Of a DNA stretch of 23,730 bases, positions 8,606 to 18,651 are shown in pieces. This DNA is from a virus, in IMG/VR virus record IMGVR_UViG_3300045581_000282, positions 1-23,730 of that record. One strand, 5' to 3'. The notes under the pieces are model-generated. The model saw only the letters and a list, made by a program, of their open reading frames with translations. It was not told where the DNA came from and did no database searches. Made by a program: the position numbers and the translations under genes. How positions within the stretch are numbered: the first letter of the stretch is position 1; every line of letters starts with the position of its first letter.

Positions 8606-10477
8606 ATGGCGGCTAAATCTGGCAAAGAGCATCATAATGTTGCCAAGTTAGCGGAGGCCAAAAAGAAGGTTTTGGATTTCGTCCGTCAAGGATTAGACCT
8701 GCAGGATGCTATAGCTCGCTCTGGTAGGAAACCTGATGTGATGAAGGACTGGCGGAAAGACCCCAAGTTCGTCAAAGACTTGGAATCTGCCAGGGAAGAA
8801 GGCGAGCGCTCTCTCAGTATCGTCACTGGGGATGCCAAGTACAAGATCGGGTTTGAGGAGTTCTCTGCAGAGTTTCTAGACTCACCCATCTTTCCACACC
8901 ATAGGTCATGGATCGATGTACTTGAGGGGCGCCAGCCGTCCTATCTCCACCCAGCCATGACATATGAGCCTGCCAGTCCTAAACGCCTCCTCATCAACGT
9001 ACCCCCTGAGCACGCCAAGTCCACGGTCATCACCGTCAACTACTGTGTCTATCGGATAGCGATGGACCCGAACGTCAAGATTACGATTGTCTCCAAAACT
9101 CAGGAACGTGCCAAGGAGTATCTCTACTCCATCAAGCAACGCCTCAGCCATGAGCGCTGGTCTAGGCTCCAGGCTGTCTATGGTTCTGCTGGTGGCTGGA
9201 AAGAGGATGCTGACACCTGGAAGGCTGACCGTATCTACCTCAGCCGAGACTCGACCGAGAAGGACCCAACTGTCCAAGCCCTCGGTATAGGTGGACAGAT
9301 TACAGGAGCCCGTTCCAACCTCATCATCCTCGATGACGTTGTGACCACCTCCAATGCCCATGAATGGGAGAAACAGCTACTCTGGCTTCAGAGGGATGTC
9401 GTGACCCGTCTGGGTGACAACGGTAAGCTTCTCATCGTTGGTACGCGTATCGCTGCCAATGACCTCTATAGAGAGATTCGCAACGCTGCCCATTGGACGG
9501 GTGGCAAAACCCCCTTTACGTATTTTGCTATGCCAGCCGTGCTGGAGATTGACGGGGATCCAGAGAACTGGGTCACTCTTTGGCCGAAGTCGCATATACC
9601 TTGGGAGGGGTCGGATGAGGATGTCATTCCCGATGAAAACGGCTTGTACCCTAAATGGGACGGACCCGCACTGTTTAGACGAAGAAGCGAGGTTAGCCCG
9701 AGCGCTTGGGCTCTGGTCTACCAACAGCAAGACGTACAGGAAGATTCTATTTTTGCCCCTGCGTGTATCCAAGGTTCAACGAACAGGATGCGTAAGCGAG
9801 GACCGTTAAAGCCTGGAGTTCCAGGACATCCTAAGGCACACGGGGCTTGGTACACCATCATGGGACTTGACCCAGCTATGACTGGTAACACGGCAGCGGT
9901 TATTATGACTGTAGACCGCAATACTCGCAGAAGGTACATACTCGACTGCGAGAATATGTCAGACCCAACACCACAGAAGATACGCCAGCTTATTGAAGAC
10001 TGGGCGCACAAGTATCAACCTCAAGAACTTCGTATCGAGATTAACGCACACCAGAAGGCTTATGCCTTAGATGATGACCTACGTTCCTTCCTGGCATCCG
10101 TAGGTATCAGGTTCTCCAGCCAGTTCACTGGTAAAAACAAGTGGGACACTTCGTTTGGTGTAGCGGCGATGTCAGGACTCTTTGGTACCATGCGTAATGG
10201 TAATCATCAAGACGATAACCTGATAGAGCTTCCCTCACAGGAAGGCTCTGAAGGCATCAAGGCACTCATCCAGCAGTTGATTACGTGGCACCCTGAGACT
10301 CGGGGTAAGACGGACTGCGTGATGGCGCTCTGGTTCTGCGAACTGAGAGCGAAAGAAGTCATCAGTAACGCAAGAATCGATCAGAGCCACATCGACAACA
10401 GATGGGCAACCAGACGCCAGCTCCAGAGTCGTTACTCAGTCAACCTGAGTGACTACGAGATGGCTATGTATGAATAG
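8606..10477 (+). CDS. terL: Terminase large subunit (ATPase-nuclease)
   Basis: A 623-residue packaging motor. The ATPase domain shows a Walker A-like NVPPEHAKST (131-140), Walker B LIILDD (239-244) and the coupling segment VGTRIAANDLYREI (278-291). The RNase H-like nuclease domain begins about residue 415 with MGLDPAMTGNTA (Asp422), followed by LRIEIN (Glu479) and a late acidic region near 533-536. The first ~60 residues contain a helix-turn-helix-like segment (FVRQGLDLQDAIARSG, about 25-40) resembling small terminase DNA-binding domains, and no separate small terminase gene is seen nearby. The start at 8606 has a strong GGAGG seven bases upstream. It acts in the cytoplasm with the portal encoded next to it. 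Confidence 0.93.
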   Translation: MAAKSGKEHHNVAKLAEAKKKVLDFVRQGLDLQDAIARSGRKPDVMKDWRKDPKFVKDLESAREEGERSLSIVTGDAKYKIGFEEFSAEFLDSPIFPHHRSWIDVLEGRQPSYLHPAMTYEPASPKRLLINVPPEHAKSTVITVNYCVYRIAMDPNVKITIVSKTQERAKEYLYSIKQRLSHERWSRLQAVYGSAGGWKEDADTWKADRIYLSRDSTEKDPTVQALGIGGQITGARSNLIILDDVVTTSNAHEWEKQLLWLQRDVVTRLGDNGKLLIVGTRIAANDLYREIRNAAHWTGGKTPFTYFAMPAVLEIDGDPENWVTLWPKSHIPWEGSDEDVIPDENGLYPKWDGPALFRRRSEVSPSAWALVYQQQDVQEDSIFAPACIQGSTNRMRKRGPLKPGVPGHPKAHGAWYTIMGLDPAMTGNTAAVIMTVDRNTRRRYILDCENMSDPTPQKIRQLIEDWAHKYQPQELRIEINAHQKAYALDDDLRSFLASVGIRFSSQFTGKNKWDTSFGVAAMSGLFGTMRNGNHQDDNLIELPSQEGSEGIKALIQQLITWHPETRGKTDCVMALWFCELRAKEVISNARIDQSHIDNRWATRRQLQSRYSVNLSDYEMAMYE

Positions 10478-10485
10478 GATATCTA

Positions 10486-12204
10486 GTGGATATTAGCACA
10501 ATCGCGAGGCGTGTAGAGAACCTCAAGCAGCGTAATGCAGCACGTGATGCTCGCATGGGGGATATCCTTGCTGTTCGCAAGGGAGATATGGGCGGAATCT
10601 TCCCAGACCTATTCCCAGAGGGTCTTGAGAGGCCCATGGTTGCTAACTTCGTCGATGTCGCAGCACGTGACTTGGCTGAAGTTCTTGCTCCACTCCCATC
10701 CTTCAACTGCTCAACCGATAATGTCAACTCTGATAAAGCACGCGCCTTTGCTGACAAGCGCGGTTTGATTGCTAACAACTATGTTTATACCTCGCGACTT
10801 CAGTCACAGATGTACTGGGGTGCTGACTGGTATTTCTCATACGGCTTCTTACCATTCCATGTAGAGCCAGATTTTGAAACCAACCTACCGCGCATCCGCC
10901 TAGATGACCCGATGGGTGCATATCCAGAGTTCAATCGTTTCGGACAGTGCATCGCATACGCTAAGCGTTATATGAAGAGCTTGGGTGAGATTGTCAATGA
11001 CTTCCCTGAGTATGCAGGTCAGTTGCTAGGACGACATGGCTGGGATCAAGACACCAACACGATGGTCGAGCTTATCCGTTATGTCGATAAGGAGAACATA
11101 GTTCTCTACTTACCTTCACGTGGCAACATGGTATTGAGCGCTGCTGGTAATCCTCTAGGCAAGATGAACATCTTCGTAGCACGACGTCCTGGTATTGATG
11201 ACGAAGCACGTGGACAGTTCGATGATGTACTGTACGTACAACTTGCACGCGCACGTTTTGCTAACCTTGCGATGGAAGCAGCAGAGAAGTCAATCCAATC
11301 TCCGCTTGTAGTTCCGTCAGATGTCCTAGATATGCCAATGGGTGCAGATGCGATTATTCGTACTGCAACACCTGGTGGCGTACAACGTGTAAGGCTTGAT
11401 GTTCCACCTGCAGCATTCCAAGAGCAGGCATCGCTTCAAGCAGAGTTACGTCTCGGCGCACGCTATCCAGAGGGCCGTACTGGTAACATCGACGCCAGCA
11501 TTATCACTGGTCAAGGTGTCCAAGCGCTTCTCGGTGCGTTTGACTCGCAGATTAAAGCTGGTCAGACGATTATTGCTGAGTGCCTAGAAGACGTAATGAA
11601 AACATGTTTCGAAATGGATGAACTCCTTTTCGATAAAGAAAAGAGTGTCAAGGGTGTAGCACACGGTACTCCGTACGAGTTAAAGTACACACCAAGTAAA
11701 GACATCAAAGGCGACCACACCATTGAGGTGCGGTACGGTTTGATGGCAGGACTAGACCCTTCGCGAGCCTTGATATTCTCTCTTCAAGCACTGGGTGCAG
11801 AACTTGTATCCAAAGACTTCATTCGACGCGAGCTTCCCTGGAGCATCAATGTCTCTCAAGAGGAACAGCGCATTGAAGTTGAGAAGATGCGTACCAACCT
11901 TTCTGCTGCTATTATGGCAACCGCGCAAGCGATTCCAGCTATGGCAACTCAAGGTCAAGACCCATCTCCACTCATTCAAAAGATTGCTGATGTCATCGAA
12001 AGACGTCGCAAAGGGGACAGCATAGAGACTGCTGCTTTAGCCGTGTTCACACCTGAACAACCAGAGCAGCCTAGTTCGACCTCACCAGAAATGCAGGGTC
12101 CAGTTGAGACGCCTCCGTCCCCAGTCGCTCCTGGTCCCTCTGGTGAGGTCCCTCAACAAGGGCAGATGAGTTTAGAGCAGTTACTAGCAGGCTTAGGAGG
12201 ATAA
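10486..12204 (+). CDS. Portal protein
   Basis: A 572-residue portal, the dodecameric ring through which DNA enters and leaves the capsid. Support comes from its place directly after terL and before the capsid genes, its usual length, and a portal-like profile: a helical N-terminus, an αβ core around residues 100-300 (YWGADWYFSYGFLPFHVEP, RIRLDDPMGAYPEF), and a long helical C-terminal part. The last ~55 residues are Pro/Ser/Gln-rich (TPEQPEQPSSTSPEMQGP) and probably disordered. It starts with GTG at 10486, six bases after AGGA, eight bases past the terL stop. Two bases separate it from the next gene. Confidence 0.85.
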   Translation: MDISTIARRVENLKQRNAARDARMGDILAVRKGDMGGIFPDLFPEGLERPMVANFVDVAARDLAEVLAPLPSFNCSTDNVNSDKARAFADKRGLIANNYVYTSRLQSQMYWGADWYFSYGFLPFHVEPDFETNLPRIRLDDPMGAYPEFNRFGQCIAYAKRYMKSLGEIVNDFPEYAGQLLGRHGWDQDTNTMVELIRYVDKENIVLYLPSRGNMVLSAAGNPLGKMNIFVARRPGIDDEARGQFDDVLYVQLARARFANLAMEAAEKSIQSPLVVPSDVLDMPMGADAIIRTATPGGVQRVRLDVPPAAFQEQASLQAELRLGARYPEGRTGNIDASIITGQGVQALLGAFDSQIKAGQTIIAECLEDVMKTCFEMDELLFDKEKSVKGVAHGTPYELKYTPSKDIKGDHTIEVRYGLMAGLDPSRALIFSLQALGAELVSKDFIRRELPWSINVSQEEQRIEVEKMRTNLSAAIMATAQAIPAMATQGQDPSPLIQKIADVIERRRKGDSIETAALAVFTPEQPEQPSSTSPEMQGPVETPPSPVAPGPSGEVPQQGQMSLEQLLAGLGG

Positions 12205-12205
12205 C

Positions 12206-12430
12206 ATGGCAGCAAGAAAGAAACCTTCCCGCAAGAAGAAGGTTCAGACAGTTGCCGATGAATCCTTCTCCGCACTAGAACAATACGCAATTTGGCTTAA
12301 TGAATATTATCATTCGTTAAGAAAAGCAGGATTTCCAGCTGATGTCGCTATGACAATCATGATGGACAAAGATTCCTACCCAGACTGGGTTCCTTTTAAG
12401 AGTACTTTGACTGATGAAGACGAGGACTGA
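12206..12430 (+). CDS. Hypothetical small protein after portal
   Basis: A 74-residue protein with a strongly basic N-terminus (MAARKKPSRKKKVQ), a helical middle (SALEQYAIWLNEYYHSLRKA) and an acidic end (DEDED). The ATG follows GGAGGA at a good distance, and only a few bases separate the genes on either side, so it belongs to the virion assembly operon. The charge pattern could suit DNA or portal contact, but no family is recognised. Confidence 0.68.
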   Translation: MAARKKPSRKKKVQTVADESFSALEQYAIWLNEYYHSLRKAGFPADVAMTIMMDKDSYPDWVPFKSTLTDEDED

Positions 12431-12433
12431 CCA

Positions 12434-12841
12434 ATGTCAATGCAAGATATGCCTGGAGGTCCAGGACCGTTTGCGCGAAGGAATGACCTTGGCAACGTTA
12501 AGAAGATTCAGCGCGAAGGAAAAAACCTAGCAGAAGCACCTGGTGGTTCTTATGGCGAGCGCAAAGCCATTCAAGAAACAGCACAAGGCGCATCAACTCA
12601 AATGCCTCAACCTACAACTGGTTTTAATCCTAGTATGTTGCCTTCTGTTAACGCATTTGCACCTGGTACCCCTGGTGTTCCATTAAGCAACGGAGCAGCT
12701 GGCGGACCAGGAAGTGCTATTCAACAGACTCCAGTTGATGATATTGATTCTGGTGCTGCACTTGCTCGCGCTATTTTTGCTGCAAATCCAACATCTATGA
12801 ACGCTAGACTTGTAGAAGCATACGAAGAAATAGGTAAATAG
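12434..12841 (+). CDS. Hypothetical Gly/Pro-rich protein in head module
   Basis: A 135-residue protein, mostly low complexity: Gly, Pro, Ala and Gln dominate residues about 5-105 (for example MPGGPGPFARRND and AFAPGTPGVPLSNGAAGGPG), with a short helical C-terminus (ALARAIFAANPTSMNARLVE). It is probably largely unfolded. Its TAG stop overlaps the GTG start of the next gene by one base (TAGTG), so the two are probably coupled. It could be a linker or chaperone for the large virion protein downstream; this is only positional inference. Confidence 0.68.
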   Translation: MSMQDMPGGPGPFARRNDLGNVKKIQREGKNLAEAPGGSYGERKAIQETAQGASTQMPQPTTGFNPSMLPSVNAFAPGTPGVPLSNGAAGGPGSAIQQTPVDDIDSGAALARAIFAANPTSMNARLVEAYEEIGK

Positions 12842-15800
12842 TGCCAGGGACAAATCTGTCGCCTGCTGCTCAGGCACTGTACACCAATAAGAGTGAAGCC
12901 ATGGCGCGTACTGTTCGCATCCAAATGGCTAATCTTACGCCTGACATGTACAAGAACTATGAGGATATTGCTTCTAAGTATCCATCTATCAGTCCAGATT
13001 TGATTATGGGTATGGTCAAGCAAGGCTTGAACGCGTCTACCCCTGGAATAGACAAGATAGTAACGCTTGATGGTATATCTCAATTAAAACGTGACTCTAT
13101 GAACGTCGACAAGATTAAGTCGACTGTAGATAAAGACAAAGGTTTTCTTGGCGCAATCGGCGGTGCTTACAGAGATTACATTTACGACCCACTCAAAGGC
13201 ATTACTAGAGTTGCTTTTGCTACCCTTCGCTACCCATATGATCTTGTAACTACGCTTACACGTGACGTATTTGCTTTTGAAGAACCAGCAGGTTCTCAAA
13301 CAACTCAATTTTTCAAAGACTTGGGTACACTTGGTGGGCAAAATACTCAACTTGGTGCTCTTATTGCAGATGCAGTTGGTGGCAAAAAAGGCGTAGATAC
13401 TGGTTCTGGTTTTTTCATTAACCCTAAAAGCCGTGTGGGTAAAGCAAATGCAAAAGCCATGTCATCATACGGTACTATTGAGGGTGATTCTTTTACTATT
13501 GGCCGTAATATATTCCGTGCTTTGGCTGATAATCCAGACAAGACTGCTTATAAAATATCATCTGGTATTGTCGATGCAGTTCTCAACGTAGCATTAGACC
13601 CTTCAACGTGGTTTTTTGGCGCAGGTGCCGCTTCAAAGATTCTTACAGGATCAAAAGAACTTGCCAAGGCTAAAGAAGTATCTAAAATTTTTGCTGACGG
13701 TAGCGTAGAAACCATTGCCAAGGCTACTAAAAAGCGTGTATCTAATAATCTTGCACGTAACGAACGTAAGTTGCTTGAACTGGAAGCCAATCGAACCGTA
13801 CAAGCTGAGAAAACAGTAAGTAAAATTCTACAAACAGAAGCAGACAGCTTCAAAGCATACGGAACTGACGCTACTGCACAGCAAACATTAAGTAGTGGAA
13901 ACCTTGCTCAGTGGATTACTACCGAGCCGAAGATTCAAAATGGCGATATGCTGCGTGGTCTTGATAGTTTAATTGCTGACCATAAATCTCTTGAAGGATT
14001 CTCCAGTGGTTACATCATGCTGGATGAGGCACCTGAGGCTGGCAAGGTATCAATCGGTGTCCACGTAGATGATGAGTACTTTGTAACTGGTTTAGAAAAG
14101 GTTAAGCTAAATCTTCTAGACCTAGCTGATGACATGTCTAGCAAAACAGCTAAGCAAGTCCAGTCTGAAACCAATAAACGTAACATGCTCATCGAGCAAA
14201 TCAACGATATTGCCAAAGATCCTAATGTTTCTCCAGAAACGCGTGCTGCTTTTGCTAAGCTTGCTGAAGAAATCAAAGTTGACGCCATGGACCTTAAGGG
14301 TTTTTCATGGGCTAAATCTCAACTCGCACTAGGAGATGAGCCAGTAAAAAACATTGGTTACATGTTGCGTCAACTTGTTGATAGCAAGAATGTAAATGCT
14401 GTAGAACTCTTTACAGAAACAGTGATGAAGATATGGAAAGCGGACGGATTTACTAATGTTCGCACTGCACTTGGTGGCACTGGTGGAGTTCTTATTACTA
14501 ATGCAAAGAAGATTGCAGCTAATCACGCTCAAATTGGTTATGCTTTATCAGATCTGGCTCAACCAACCAATCTTGGAGCTAACGTAGCCAAGTTATTGCA
14601 GACCCTGGGTGATAACGATGCTCAGATTGCCAAAACGCGTGCCAAAGTAGATTCTCTTCGTGAACAAGACAAGGTTATTAAGCAGCAAATCAAAGATATT
14701 GACCTGTATCGTCAGTATGCTAATAATGATCCAGATATGCTGCGCGAGATGGTCAATCATGACTCCAACTGGCAGAATATAGAAAATATTCTTAAGTTAA
14801 AGCCAGATATTAACCAAAAAGATGCTTTAGCCGAGGCTGTTCGTGAGAAACTTGGAATCATCGACTTTGCTGGTGGTGGAGTTGCTGAGGTTCCTGAGTA
14901 TGCTAAGGTGCTTAAGTACATGCTTGGACGTCAGTTTCAAGAAGTAGCAGAAGTCGTAGCTAAAGAAAAGAACCTTGGTAGAATCCGTAGGCTTTTCGGC
15001 AATAAGTTAGATGCTGAAATGGTTATAGCACTTGGTGCTGCCGAAAACTCAGACGACGTACTTCGTGTGTTTTTGCGCCAGATGGGTTCTCCAGAGACTG
15101 ATCCGCAGATTTTTAAGTCACTTGCACTACGCGGTGAAGCTGCTAAGTTAGTTGCTAATCCATTAGCACGCCTTGTACAACCAATCAATCTGGTTCCGCT
15201 TCGCGCTCTTGAGGCTTTAGATAAAAGTTTCAATAGATTCTTTGTTCGCTCTACGGCACTTAATCTTAATGATTTAACTGGTCTTACCAATGGAGTAGAA
15301 GACTGGATTAGTTCCTCTCAGTTTAAGACTCTTATCGGTAAAGAAGCTCAAGAGAAGCTTATTGATGATGTAACGGAAAAGTTACTACGCTCCAACAACG
15401 AGCAACAAAGAGCGGCCATTATTGCTGACTCTATTGCTGGCGCTATTAGAGATGGTGCAAAGCGTTTAGGTTTAGATGAAGATGAGACTAAAAAACTTTA
15501 TGATATGGTCAAACTGAGCGGTAAAGTTCGTGCTCAGGAAACCGCATATACTGTTGGTAGAGTTATGGATGGTGCTGATCCAGAGATAGTATTTGCTGGA
15601 GATGAAGCAGTATCTCTTGGTAAAGGTATATCTTACTTCCAGCTTATAAAAGGTACAGTATTCCTACCAGATAGTAGGGAAATATTAAAGTCTTTTAACA
15701 AATACGCTTTATCTTCTACACGTGATAAAATAAAATCAGGTCGTATTCTTGCTGAAGAAGTAGGAGATGTTTGGCGTACAGCCCAGTTGGCATTCCGCTA

Positions 15801-18651
15801 TTCTTATATCCTACGTAATATTGGTGAAATGCAGATGCGCCAGCTTCTTTCTGGCCATACAAATATTATTACTAATCCTCTTCAGTTTATATCTATGGTT
15901 ATGGCTAACAGCGGTAAGAGCAATTTCCTTACTAAGCGTATAGCTAAGTACCAGTATGACCTAGCTGGGAACAGATTTGCTAACGAGTTGGCTGATGGGG
16001 AATACCTTGAAGCCATACGTGGATATCAGATAAACGCATTCCGCAGAGGTTCTGTATCAGACTATAGAGGTAATCGTAGTTCTGAGTTATTCAAATTCTA
16101 CAAAGTGCTTGAGGCTAACCCTCAAATGAGTAAAGAAACCCAGAAACAGTTCTGGAATGGTCTTGCTTACACTATCAATCGATTTGCTAGCGACCCGATC
16201 AATAGCAAGATTGCTCGCTTAATGGCTGTTGGCGATGAGAATGCTAAAAGAGCGTTCGTTAAGGGTATTGCAGATGACTTTGATAATCCTAATGGACTTA
16301 TCCAACAGTACATATCTGGTGTATTCAAAGAAAATGAAGGCATCTTCCGTATCTTTTTCAAAGATGTAAATCTTCCAGAAGAAAAGTTATTGACTAAAGA
16401 TAACCTTTCTCTAGAAAAGATGTTCATATTTTTCTTTGATGAAGCTCAAGAACACACCATAGCTGGTCAGATTAGAGCTATTGCTGGTCAAGGGCCACAG
16501 TCCAAACGTATATTCGACATACTTGCAGATGAAGATGTTATAAAAGCACCCTGGTCTGCTAACGTAAAAACAACTCGCGAGTTTGATGCGTTAGAAGGCA
16601 AGTTCGCCTCTCAACTAGAGAAAACCTTTACACTTGACGATATCAGGGGTTCTCGCGTTTTGAGTGAAAAAGAAGCTGCTATGGGCAAACAATCTGCAAA
16701 AGAAATCAATAGGATTGTTGACGTATTCTTTAACTACGCTACTAAACTAGAGTCTAAATATAACTTTGGTCCTGAATACCAAATGGCATATTGGGACTTT
16801 GTTGGTAGATACGCTACCATGCTTAGCACCAAAGAACTCAAGGAAGTTGCTGTTAAGGCTCAACGCTCCCTTGCTCCTCTACGTATCGGTGGCAAAGTAG
16901 TTAAGAATGATGCTGGAGAAGAAATTGTTGTCGGCGGTAAAGTTTTAGGGCGTAAACATCCTACACTGCGTGTGATCGAATCAGAACTTAAAAAGCGTGC
17001 CAAAGGTAAAGGCAACTTATCTGCTGATTCTAACTGGGTTGCTGTTCATCAGATGGCTGCTCGTGAGGCATCAAAGTATGTTAAAGACTTATTCTACGAT
17101 GCTAGCCGTCAAAAACAGTGGGCTCAGGCATTCCGATTGGTTGCTCCGTTTGCTCAGGCTCACACCAACACGATTTCAAAGTGGGCGCAACTTACTTCTC
17201 GTAACCCATTACCAGCGTATAGATTTGCTAAGGCTCTTGATGGTTTGACCAAAGAAGGATCAAACGTCATCTATGATGCCACGGGTATGACATATGATGA
17301 CCAACAGGGATTCTTGTACTCACAAGAAGGGCGAGATGGGAAGCAGTTTAAGATTCCTTTGGTAGGAAACTTCCTCGGCGCACTTGTTGGTAAATCTTTG
17401 AATATGAAAGATGCCTTCCAAGTAACTGCACCACTAGAGTCTCTTAACCTAGCCTTTGGTCAGGTAAACCCATTGATTCCAGGGTTCGGTCCTGCAGTGC
17501 AACTAGCGTTTACTGGCACCCAGAAAGTAGAAGCGTTTGGACCAGGATACCAAATCCTCAGAGATATTATTACCCCATTCGGACAAGCTGATAGCATAGA
17601 AGACATAGTATTTCCTTCTTGGTTCAGAAAAAGCGCACTGTTCTTCTTGGGCAACAATCCAGAAGTACAACGCCGTACAAAAGACTGGGCTTCCTACCTT
17701 GCTTCTACAGGTGAGTATGGAGACAACCCGTTAGCAAATGATGCGGCTAGAACACAGTTGTTTGCTGATGCAGAGAAGTTATCTAGGAACCTTGGTATCG
17801 TAATGGGTATCTTCCAAAGTATTTCACCAGCAACTCCATCTTCTGAGATTCTTGCAAAAATCAAGAATCCAGAAAACAAAATGAATTTCATGACGATGAC
17901 GATGCTGTATGAACACTTTAATCGTATTACCAATGCTAACCCTGGTAACTATCAGGCTGCTGTTCGTCAGTTTGCTGAGACTTATGGAAAGAATAACCTG
18001 TTGGCTATTATGGGCGGAACCACAAGTGCGGTTCGTGGAACCGATGATGCTTGGACATTTCTTAACAACAATCCAGATGCTGCTGCTAAGTATGCTCGCA
18101 ACCCAGGAGATATAGTTCCATTCTTCTTCCCTGGTGGAGAGTTCTCAGTTAAATACAGGAACTGGCAAGTAGGCACAGGAGCTAGGCGCCAACTCAACTC
18201 TCAAGAACTTGCTCAAGAAGCAGAGGGCATGATTTATACCATGCTTAAGTCTCAAATTGCAGAAGAGCAAATAGCCAATGGCTATCCTCAGTTCTGGTAT
18301 GTACAGAAAGTTTCAGAACTTGATAAACAGTTCGGTGCTAGACCACCAGATACGACTGTATCAGGAACCGCTCAAGAGAAGATTGCTCGAGTCGGAGAAG
18401 CTCTTAATGACCCAGCATTTCAAGATTCACCAGTTTATCAAGAGACGTTAGAATTCTATACTCAGTATCAAGAGTTTGCAAAGTTATTGAATAACCTCAA
18501 AGTGTCTAACTATGCTGAGATTACCTCTAAGGGTGGATACCCAACGCTTATGAGGAACCAGTTAGTAGCTACAGCAGAACGTCTTATGCAGCAGAATCCG
18601 TCGTTTAGCCGAATGTATTACGGCGTATTCTACGGTCAAGTGGAAGGTTAA
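12841..18651 (+). CDS. Giant probable internal virion (ejection) protein
   Basis: A 1936-residue protein, the largest in the window, between portal and capsid genes. It starts with GTG at 12841. It is mainly helical with many amphipathic segments (for example YIYDPLKGITRVAFATLRYP near residue 117 and IVDAVLNVALDPSTWFFGAG near 244), a coiled-coil-like stretch at about 585-620 (AQIAKTRAKVDSLREQDKVI), and near 1425-1460 FRLVAPFAQAHTNTISKWAQ, a pattern I associate with phage internal virion or polyvalent proteins. No lysozyme, protease or polymerase motif was recognised. Size and place suggest a capsid-internal protein ejected with DNA; an alternative is a large portal-associated structural protein. 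Its stop overlaps the next start (TAATG). Confidence 0.72.
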   Translation: MPGTNLSPAAQALYTNKSEAMARTVRIQMANLTPDMYKNYEDIASKYPSISPDLIMGMVKQGLNASTPGIDKIVTLDGISQLKRDSMNVDKIKSTVDKDKGFLGAIGGAYRDYIYDPLKGITRVAFATLRYPYDLVTTLTRDVFAFEEPAGSQTTQFFKDLGTLGGQNTQLGALIADAVGGKKGVDTGSGFFINPKSRVGKANAKAMSSYGTIEGDSFTIGRNIFRALADNPDKTAYKISSGIVDAVLNVALDPSTWFFGAGAASKILTGSKELAKAKEVSKIFADGSVETIAKATKKRVSNNLARNERKLLELEANRTVQAEKTVSKILQTEADSFKAYGTDATAQQTLSSGNLAQWITTEPKIQNGDMLRGLDSLIADHKSLEGFSSGYIMLDEAPEAGKVSIGVHVDDEYFVTGLEKVKLNLLDLADDMSSKTAKQVQSETNKRNMLIEQINDIAKDPNVSPETRAAFAKLAEEIKVDAMDLKGFSWAKSQLALGDEPVKNIGYMLRQLVDSKNVNAVELFTETVMKIWKADGFTNVRTALGGTGGVLITNAKKIAANHAQIGYALSDLAQPTNLGANVAKLLQTLGDNDAQIAKTRAKVDSLREQDKVIKQQIKDIDLYRQYANNDPDMLREMVNHDSNWQNIENILKLKPDINQKDALAEAVREKLGIIDFAGGGVAEVPEYAKVLKYMLGRQFQEVAEVVAKEKNLGRIRRLFGNKLDAEMVIALGAAENSDDVLRVFLRQMGSPETDPQIFKSLALRGEAAKLVANPLARLVQPINLVPLRALEALDKSFNRFFVRSTALNLNDLTGLTNGVEDWISSSQFKTLIGKEAQEKLIDDVTEKLLRSNNEQQRAAIIADSIAGAIRDGAKRLGLDEDETKKLYDMVKLSGKVRAQETAYTVGRVMDGADPEIVFAGDEAVSLGKGISYFQLIKGTVFLPDSREILKSFNKYALSSTRDKIKSGRILAEEVGDVWRTAQLAFRYSYILRNIGEMQMRQLLSGHTNIITNPLQFISMVMANSGKSNFLTKRIAKYQYDLAGNRFANELADGEYLEAIRGYQINAFRRGSVSDYRGNRSSELFKFYKVLEANPQMSKETQKQFWNGLAYTINRFASDPINSKIARLMAVGDENAKRAFVKGIADDFDNPNGLIQQYISGVFKENEGIFRIFFKDVNLPEEKLLTKDNLSLEKMFIFFFDEAQEHTIAGQIRAIAGQGPQSKRIFDILADEDVIKAPWSANVKTTREFDALEGKFASQLEKTFTLDDIRGSRVLSEKEAAMGKQSAKEINRIVDVFFNYATKLESKYNFGPEYQMAYWDFVGRYATMLSTKELKEVAVKAQRSLAPLRIGGKVVKNDAGEEIVVGGKVLGRKHPTLRVIESELKKRAKGKGNLSADSNWVAVHQMAAREASKYVKDLFYDASRQKQWAQAFRLVAPFAQAHTNTISKWAQLTSRNPLPAYRFAKALDGLTKEGSNVIYDATGMTYDDQQGFLYSQEGRDGKQFKIPLVGNFLGALVGKSLNMKDAFQVTAPLESLNLAFGQVNPLIPGFGPAVQLAFTGTQKVEAFGPGYQILRDIITPFGQADSIEDIVFPSWFRKSALFFLGNNPEVQRRTKDWASYLASTGEYGDNPLANDAARTQLFADAEKLSRNLGIVMGIFQSISPATPSSEILAKIKNPENKMNFMTMTMLYEHFNRITNANPGNYQAAVRQFAETYGKNNLLAIMGGTTSAVRGTDDAWTFLNNNPDAAAKYARNPGDIVPFFFPGGEFSVKYRNWQVGTGARRQLNSQELAQEAEGMIYTMLKSQIAEEQIANGYPQFWYVQKVSELDKQFGARPPDTTVSGTAQEKIARVGEALNDPAFQDSPVYQETLEFYTQYQEFAKLLNNLKVSNYAEITSKGGYPTLMRNQLVATAERLMQQNPSFSRMYYGVFYGQVEG

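Noticed and set aside
11228-11240. TGTACGTACA in the portal gene as a related operator
   Set aside because: It lacks the central GATWATC core and lies in coding DNA; GTAC-rich words of this length are expected by chance.
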